Origin: Chloroflexi bacterium RBG_16_56_11
Lineage (GTDB): Bacteria > Chloroflexota > Dehalococcoidia > Dehalococcoidales > RBG-16-60-22
Assembly (NCBI GenBank): GCA_001796865.1
Contig: MGNQ01000022.1
Location: forward strand, 6,104 to 17,035
Length of the DNA stretch: 10,932 nt
Direction: 5' to 3'
Positions within the stretch are counted from its first letter, which is position 1; each line of letters opens with the position of its first letter. The position numbers and the translations under genes were made by a program. The notes under the pieces are model-generated. The model worked only from the letters and a program-made list of their open reading frames with translations. It searched no databases and had not been told where the DNA came from. Below, piece after piece: positions 7,808-10,932 of the stretch.

Positions 7808-8194
7808 TTACTGGGGTACGTATTTTGAAGGGCACTTGGTGAGGATTTTATCCGCCAGTATGACACCGGATGAATCGAGATGACCTTCAACGACGACGTC
7901 AGTATCAGCCCGGAAATTATCCGGCATGGGCCCTTTGTATACCACCGGGAGGCGTTTCTCCCCTTCTGTCATGTCAAATTTTAGAGTCAGAGTAGAGATA
8001 TCGTTCACCACGGAACCGGCGGCGATTTTACCGTTAACGCGCAGATTTTCACCGTTTAGAGAACTGGCCTGCGCTACAGTCTCACCTACGGTAAGGTAAT
8101 ACGCCGCCGAGGCGCGAAAACCGGTATACGCCAGGTAGGTGATGGCGAGAATGATAATAATCCCGCCGACGAGGTATCTCCTTTTTCTCAACAA
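7808..8194 (-). CDS. ccmE: CcmE, heme chaperone of the cysteine (CXXXY) type
   Basis: This 128-residue protein has one N-terminal membrane helix (about 7-25) and an OB-fold domain (about 33-118) with family landmarks LRVNGKIAAGSV, LTLKFDMTEG and LPVVYKGPMPDNF. CcmE carries heme covalently from CcmC to CcmF. In the E. coli protein the attachment residue is His in HXXXY; here it is Cys121 in CPSKY (Cys121-Tyr125). Cys-type CcmE is known from Desulfovibrio and some archaea, usually in systems without CcmH. The tail ends three residues after the Tyr, shorter than in E. coli. The start is TTG at 8194, followed by a second TTG; the strong GAAGGGGGAAGAGG just upstream supports this region as the start. 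It is the first ccm gene and has its own promoter-like sequence. Confidence 0.95.
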   Translation of the reverse strand: MLRKRRYLVGGIIIILAITYLAYTGFRASAAYYLTVGETVAQASSLNGENLRVNGKIAAGSVVNDISTLTLKFDMTEGEKRLPVVYKGPMPDNFRADTDVVVEGHLDSSGVILADKILTKCPSKYVPQ

Positions 8195-8227
8195 CCTCTT
8201 CCCCCTTCAGGCTTTTCCCCTATCTTT

Positions 8228-8244
8228 ATTATAGCATTATATCA
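8228..8244 (-). promoter_or_regulatory. Extended -10 promoter for the ccm operon
   Basis: On the minus strand this reads TGATATAATGCTATAAT. It contains an extended -10 (TG-A-TATAAT, 8236-8244) and a second perfect TATAAT at 8228-8233. No good -35 is visible at 17 bases, which is common for extended -10 promoters. Transcription would start near 8220-8230, giving a leader of about 25-35 bases before the ccmE TTG. The 72-base gap after the lipoprotein gene is the widest gap upstream of ccmD, consistent with a new transcription unit. Confidence 0.6.
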
Positions 8245-8250
8245 GGTAAA

Positions 8251-8266
8251 TGACCGTTGAAGGTCA
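8251..8266. promoter_or_regulatory. Short inverted repeat at the -35 region of the ccm promoter
   Basis: TGACC-N6-GGTCA is a perfect 5-bp inverted repeat spaced by six bases. It lies directly upstream of the extended -10 and right behind the lipoprotein stop codon. It could be an operator for a dimeric regulator. It is too short and lacks a T tract, so it is a poor terminator. A chance occurrence cannot be excluded. Confidence 0.35.
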
Positions 8267-8695
8267 TCAGGCCGGCTTATGGCAGGCCTGGCAAGTCTCG
8301 TTGGTGCGGCCGGTGTGATTAGCCGGGACAGCCGGAGCTCCTGCGATACCCGTCTGATGACAAATCAAACACTGTTCCTGCCCGGCGACGGGATGTGGTA
8401 TGGACGGAATAGCCGCCGTTGTCGTCGTGGTCGGCGGTTTCGTCGTTGTTGTCGGCGGCGGTGTGGTCGTCTGGGTGGGAGGGGTAGTAGTGGTGGTTAC
8501 GGGCGGTTGAGTCGTCGTTACGGGCGGCGTCGTTGTCGTAGCCGCCGGGGTCGTCGGTTTGGGAGTCGTAGCTGTCGGGGTCTGCGTCACCGGAGTCGTG
8601 GTCGCCGTCGTCGTTGTTTTGCTGCCACCACAAGCGGCCAGCACAACCGGAATGACCAGCACGGCGAGAGCTACGAGCCAGATATATTTCTTCAT
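8267..8695 (-). CDS. Diheme c-type cytochrome lipoprotein on a Thr/Pro-rich stalk
   Basis: This 142-residue protein has three parts. Residues 1-21 are a lipoprotein signal with lipobox LAAC, so Cys22 would be lipidated. Residues about 27-95 are almost only Thr, Pro, Ala and Gln, a flexible stalk. Residues about 97-142 form a compact heme domain with CLICH (109-113) and CQACH (135-139); His101 and His127 are likely distal ligands, suggesting bis-His, low-potential hemes. The pattern HPV.G...CLICH, then P.NHTGR...CQACH matches a small module common in multiheme cytochromes of anaerobes. The ATG at 8695 has a perfect AAGGAGG (8706-8712), which suggests strong expression. It is likely an electron shuttle tethered outside the membrane and a client of the ccm genes that follow. 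The redox partner is unknown. Confidence 0.9.
   Translation of the reverse strand: MKKYIWLVALAVLVIPVVLAACGGSKTTTTATTTPVTQTPTATTPKPTTPAATTTTPPVTTTQPPVTTTTTPPTQTTTPPPTTTTKPPTTTTTAAIPSIPHPVAGQEQCLICHQTGIAGAPAVPANHTGRTNETCQACHKPA
8411..8617 (-). repeat. Low-complexity Thr/Pro codon repeat (ACN/CCN) encoding the lipoprotein stalk
   Basis: The coding strand is a degenerate run of ACN and CCN codons covering about residues 27-95. Short blocks such as ACGACGACCC-like units recur imperfectly, with mixed third bases. Degenerate codon use argues that selection keeps the amino-acid composition and that the tract is not a fresh slippage product, although length variation between strains is likely. Confidence 0.75.
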
Positions 8696-8746
8696 GCGAA
8701 TATTTCCTCCTTCGCTATTTATTGAGGTGAACGCGTATTTAAACTA

Positions 8747-8775
8747 ATTATAGCATCAACGCGCAGGTTTTTCTA
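8747..8775 (-). promoter_or_regulatory. Promoter of the diheme lipoprotein gene
   Basis: The minus strand shows TGCTATAAT (8747-8755), an extended -10 with perfect TATAAT, and TAGAAA (8770-8775) at 17-base spacing, matching four of six -35 consensus bases. The predicted start is near 8740, giving a leader of about 45 bases that contains AAGGAGG. The ccm operon could also be read from here by read-through. Confidence 0.65.
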
Positions 8776-8784
8776 AATACCAGA

Positions 8785-8817
8785 GAAGGGGAGGCCGGTA
8801 ACCGAGGCCTCCCCTTC
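8785..8817 (-). terminator. Hairpin downstream of the large multiheme cytochrome gene, probable terminator
   Basis: GAAGGGGAGGCC pairs perfectly with GGCCTCCCCTTC around a 9-base loop, giving a 12-bp GC-rich stem 36 bases after the cytochrome stop. Read on the minus strand, what follows is CTCTGGTATTTAG, without a clear U tract, so it may be a weak terminator or an mRNA 3'-end stabiliser. It separates the large cytochrome gene from the next promoter. Confidence 0.65.
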
Positions 8818-8853
8818 CCGGATTCTGCTCCAGTATATTTATAAGTCGTCCGG

Positions 8854-10932
8854 CTATTTCAGGGCTTCCAGAGAAGCGTCTAACACCTCGTTGACAAAAG
8901 CCGGGTTGTGGACGCCCTTGCTATTGTCACCGTGAATCAAGAAGTAGTTCCATCCAACCTGAACAAACGGGTCAGTGGCGGCGATGACTTTAGTGGTGCC
9001 GTCTGTGGTGACGTCGCCGAGCTGTACTTCGAGCACCGTAACAGTTATGGTGTGGACGGTCTCACCGGCCGGGGCGTAAGTCACGTTGACGGGATTGGTC
9101 AATGTGAAGAGGAACCCCTGCTGCCCGTGCGGCTCGGTGGGCGCCAGCGAGGCGATATTCGTTTTTTCGATGACCACAGCATTACTCTTGACATCGTAGT
9201 TTTTACCGCCGAAGGCATGCGGCGTATAGTCCTTGACCGTCACCGAAGCCGGTAGTTTACCGAGTAGATACGCAGCCATTTCTTCACCCAGCTCCTCGAG
9301 CTTGTCCTCGACGCCTATCTGAAGAGCTTCACCGTTAAAGGCGGAGCTATGGCAATCGGCGCAAATCTCGATGCTGGCGGCAAAACTATGATTGGTGCCG
9401 GAGAGGTTATAGCTAAACTCTGCCGGCGGAGGCGTACTTTCCATATGACAGGTCACACAGGTATCCTTGACGTAAGAATGCGGCGAGCGCTGTGACGGGG
9501 CCACGAGATAGGCATTTTCACCCATGAGCACATCGGCCTGGGCGGCGACATGCGGTGCTGAATAGCTCGTGGGCGGGGCGTCGATGTTGTGCAAGGCATT
9601 CCTGGTGTTGTGGCAGGTCATGCAGGTGGCTCCCTTGCCCACGGTCTTGGCCTGGAATCCGGCCGGCAGTATCGAGGTATTGTCGACGATACGCACCTTG
9701 GCCGTGTTCGGTTCCCCGGAGAGGTTACCGACGTCATGCGGGTCGTGGCAGACGGCGCATGTCTGCGGCTGGACCGTAGCTTTCGTCAGGCCGAGGGCTG
9801 TCAACTCAGCGACGGTAGCGTTCCCGTTGGCGCCCTGTATCTGCTTGGTGAGGTCGCTCTGCTGAATCCAGGCCAGGAAGCCCTGGGCGGAGTGGCAGCG
9901 GCCGCAGTACCCGGCGAAAGCGCCACGGGTTTCGACGGTGGCCTCATCCAGGGCCAACTCGAAATTCGCGTGTCCGCTTTCCTCCCATTGCTGGTAGCGA
10001 CCGTGGCGCGCCGGCTCGCCGTGGCAGGTGCCGCAGACATCGGAGGAGATGCTGAGACGCGCGGCATCTTCGACGCCGTTGGCATGCAGCGTGCTCCCGT
10101 TATTGGGTCCGTGGCAGTTTTCACACTGGATATTGGCAGCCTTGGCGACGGTGGGATACTTGGCGATGATATCGGTCCAGAGGCCGACAGCGCCGGAGGC
10201 CGGAGGTTTCCAGCCGGTGGCGGCGACGGCGGCGTCAAATCCGCCGTTATCGTTGTTGCCGTCATACCCGACGCTGTGACACGAAGCGCAGGCAAAGCTC
10301 CAGTGTCCGGCGGGGTTGTTGATATTCTGGGTGAATATTTCAGCGTGACCGGACTCTTTCCACGCGGTGAAATTGTCCGGGGCAATCTGACCATTATGAC
10401 AGGCCGTACACCCCGCGGCGACAGGCCGCCCGTTGGCGTCCTGGCCGGTGATGGCGCCTTCCCAGGTACCGGCATAAACACTCAGGACAGCTTTACTCAC
10501 ACCTTCTGTCAGGGTATATTTCCCGGCCACGTCCGGCGTAAACGAAGGATTACGGGTTTTGGAGTCGGTCAGGGCCGCTTTCGAACCGGTTGGCGGGACA
10601 ATATTCCAGCTGTAGGCAGCCTGCGTGTCGCTGGATAGAAGCACCGGAATGCCAACGGCGACATTCGCCAGCCCGGTGCTGATGGCGTAAGGCAGGTCCG
10701 CAGTTATATTAACGGTGTCGGTATACGTCCCGGAAGAGGTGGTGACCGTCACTTTGAACGTAGCCAGCTCGGCCCCTTCCAGAGCGTGCGGATTAATTGC
10801 CTGAACGGTGAACCGGTCGAGGGTCTTTAATCCGGAGAGGAGTTTCGTTTTATAGGCGAGGGCGGGTGAAAGGGTAATCATCGCCGACGATGTATCCGCC
10901 CCGGCTATTTCAGCTTCCACTCCGGCCGTCTG
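8854..10932 (-). CDS. Large secreted multiheme cytochrome c, nine visible hemes, N-terminus outside window
   Basis: The frame is open through base 10932, so the start and any signal peptide are missing; 692 residues are visible. Numbering below counts from the GTG at 10920, which I regard as internal. About residues 1-150 are beta-rich and Ig/PKD-like (YSWNIVPPTGSKAALTD, NPSFTPDVAGKYTL). Nine CXXCH motifs follow, starting at Cys171, 211, 266, 296, 339, 388, 433, 488 and 520. The extra His residues between them (for example ESGHAEIF and ESGHANFE) suit bis-His ligation. The last 160 residues lack hemes and end with NYFLIHGDNSKGVHNPAF, a C-terminal signature seen in several multiheme oxidoreductase-like cytochromes. 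No C-terminal membrane anchor is visible. A role in extracellular or periplasmic electron transfer, or as a terminal reductase, is likely, but the substrate cannot be named. It is an obvious client of the downstream Ccm machinery. Confidence 0.92.
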   Translation of the reverse strand, partial: QTAGVEAEIAGADTSSAMITLSPALAYKTKLLSGLKTLDRFTVQAINPHALEGAELATFKVTVTTSSGTYTDTVNITADLPYAISTGLANVAVGIPVLLSSDTQAAYSWNIVPPTGSKAALTDSKTRNPSFTPDVAGKYTLTEGVSKAVLSVYAGTWEGAITGQDANGRPVAAGCTACHNGQIAPDNFTAWKESGHAEIFTQNINNPAGHWSFACASCHSVGYDGNNDNGGFDAAVAATGWKPPASGAVGLWTDIIAKYPTVAKAANIQCENCHGPNNGSTLHANGVEDAARLSISSDVCGTCHGEPARHGRYQQWEESGHANFELALDEATVETRGAFAGYCGRCHSAQGFLAWIQQSDLTKQIQGANGNATVAELTALGLTKATVQPQTCAVCHDPHDVGNLSGEPNTAKVRIVDNTSILPAGFQAKTVGKGATCMTCHNTRNALHNIDAPPTSYSAPHVAAQADVLMGENAYLVAPSQRSPHSYVKDTCVTCHMESTPPPAEFSYNLSGTNHSFAASIEICADCHSSAFNGEALQIGVEDKLEELGEEMAAYLLGKLPASVTVKDYTPHAFGGKNYDVKSNAVVIEKTNIASLAPTEPHGQQGFLFTLTNPVNVTYAPAGETVHTITVTVLEVQLGDVTTDGTTKVIAATDPFVQVGWNYFLIHGDNSKGVHNPAFVNEVLDASLEALK

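Noticed and set aside
8411..8617. Repetitive GTC/GTT tract considered as a CRISPR or tandem repeat array
   Set aside because: No regular repeat-spacer structure; it is the degenerate codon tract of the lipoprotein stalk.
8279..8725. Plus-strand Arg/Gly/Ser-rich open frame opposite the lipoprotein
   Set aside because: Its composition simply mirrors the Thr/Pro codon tract read on the other strand.
9801..10481. Second minus-strand frame (226 codons) inside the cytochrome gene
   Set aside because: It overlaps the true frame, is rich in Pro/Ser/Thr/Arg with no domain, and has no plausible ribosome binding context.
9589..10638. Long plus-strand open frame (about 349 codons) opposite the multiheme cytochrome
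   Set aside because: It is an antisense shadow. The minus-strand frame has nine CXXCH motifs and clear domain structure, while this frame has no recognisable domain and low-complexity Gly/Val/Arg composition.

Overview
This window is a bacterial locus for cytochrome c maturation and multiheme cytochromes. All supported genes lie on the minus strand, so it reads from the right edge to the left. The organism is probably a member of the Chloroflexota, most likely a Dehalococcoidia-type lineage from an anoxic habitat. That is an inference from general features: moderately high GC, a lipoprotein with a long Thr/Pro linker, a Ccm system with a Cys-type CcmE, multiheme cytochromes carrying Ig-like domains, and frequent GTG and TTG starts. 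A Desulfobacterota-like or other anaerobic host is not excluded.

Layout from right to left. (1) 10932-8854: the C-terminal 692 residues of a large secreted multiheme cytochrome with nine visible CXXCH motifs; its N-terminus is outside the window. (2) 8817-8785: a perfect 12-bp hairpin. (3) 8775-8747: an extended -10 promoter. (4) 8695-8267: a diheme lipoprotein on a Thr/Pro stalk. (5) 8266-8228: an inverted repeat and a second extended -10 promoter. (6) 8194-2313: a tightly packed maturation operon, ccmE - ccmF - membrane-anchored protein of unknown function - ccmA - ccmB - ccmC - ccmD, with gaps of 1 to about 20 bases. (7) 2220-1: a membrane sensor histidine kinase that runs off the left edge.

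How the parts fit together: CcmA and CcmB (ABC transporter) act with CcmC and CcmD to load heme onto CcmE, and CcmF attaches the heme to apocytochromes. The flanking cytochromes are obvious clients. The machinery is not the E. coli type. CcmE has CXXXY in place of HXXXY, no ccmG, ccmH or ccmI is present, CcmC has Met where the first heme-ligating His is expected, and an unrecognised protein with a carboxypeptidase-regulatory-like N-terminus and a CcmI-like charged helical tail sits between ccmF and ccmA.

The histidine kinase carries a CHTCH c-type heme site in its extracytoplasmic dCache-like sensor domain. It may therefore be both a client of the adjacent machinery and a redox, gas or heme sensor able to regulate it. 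This combination is the most interesting part of the window.
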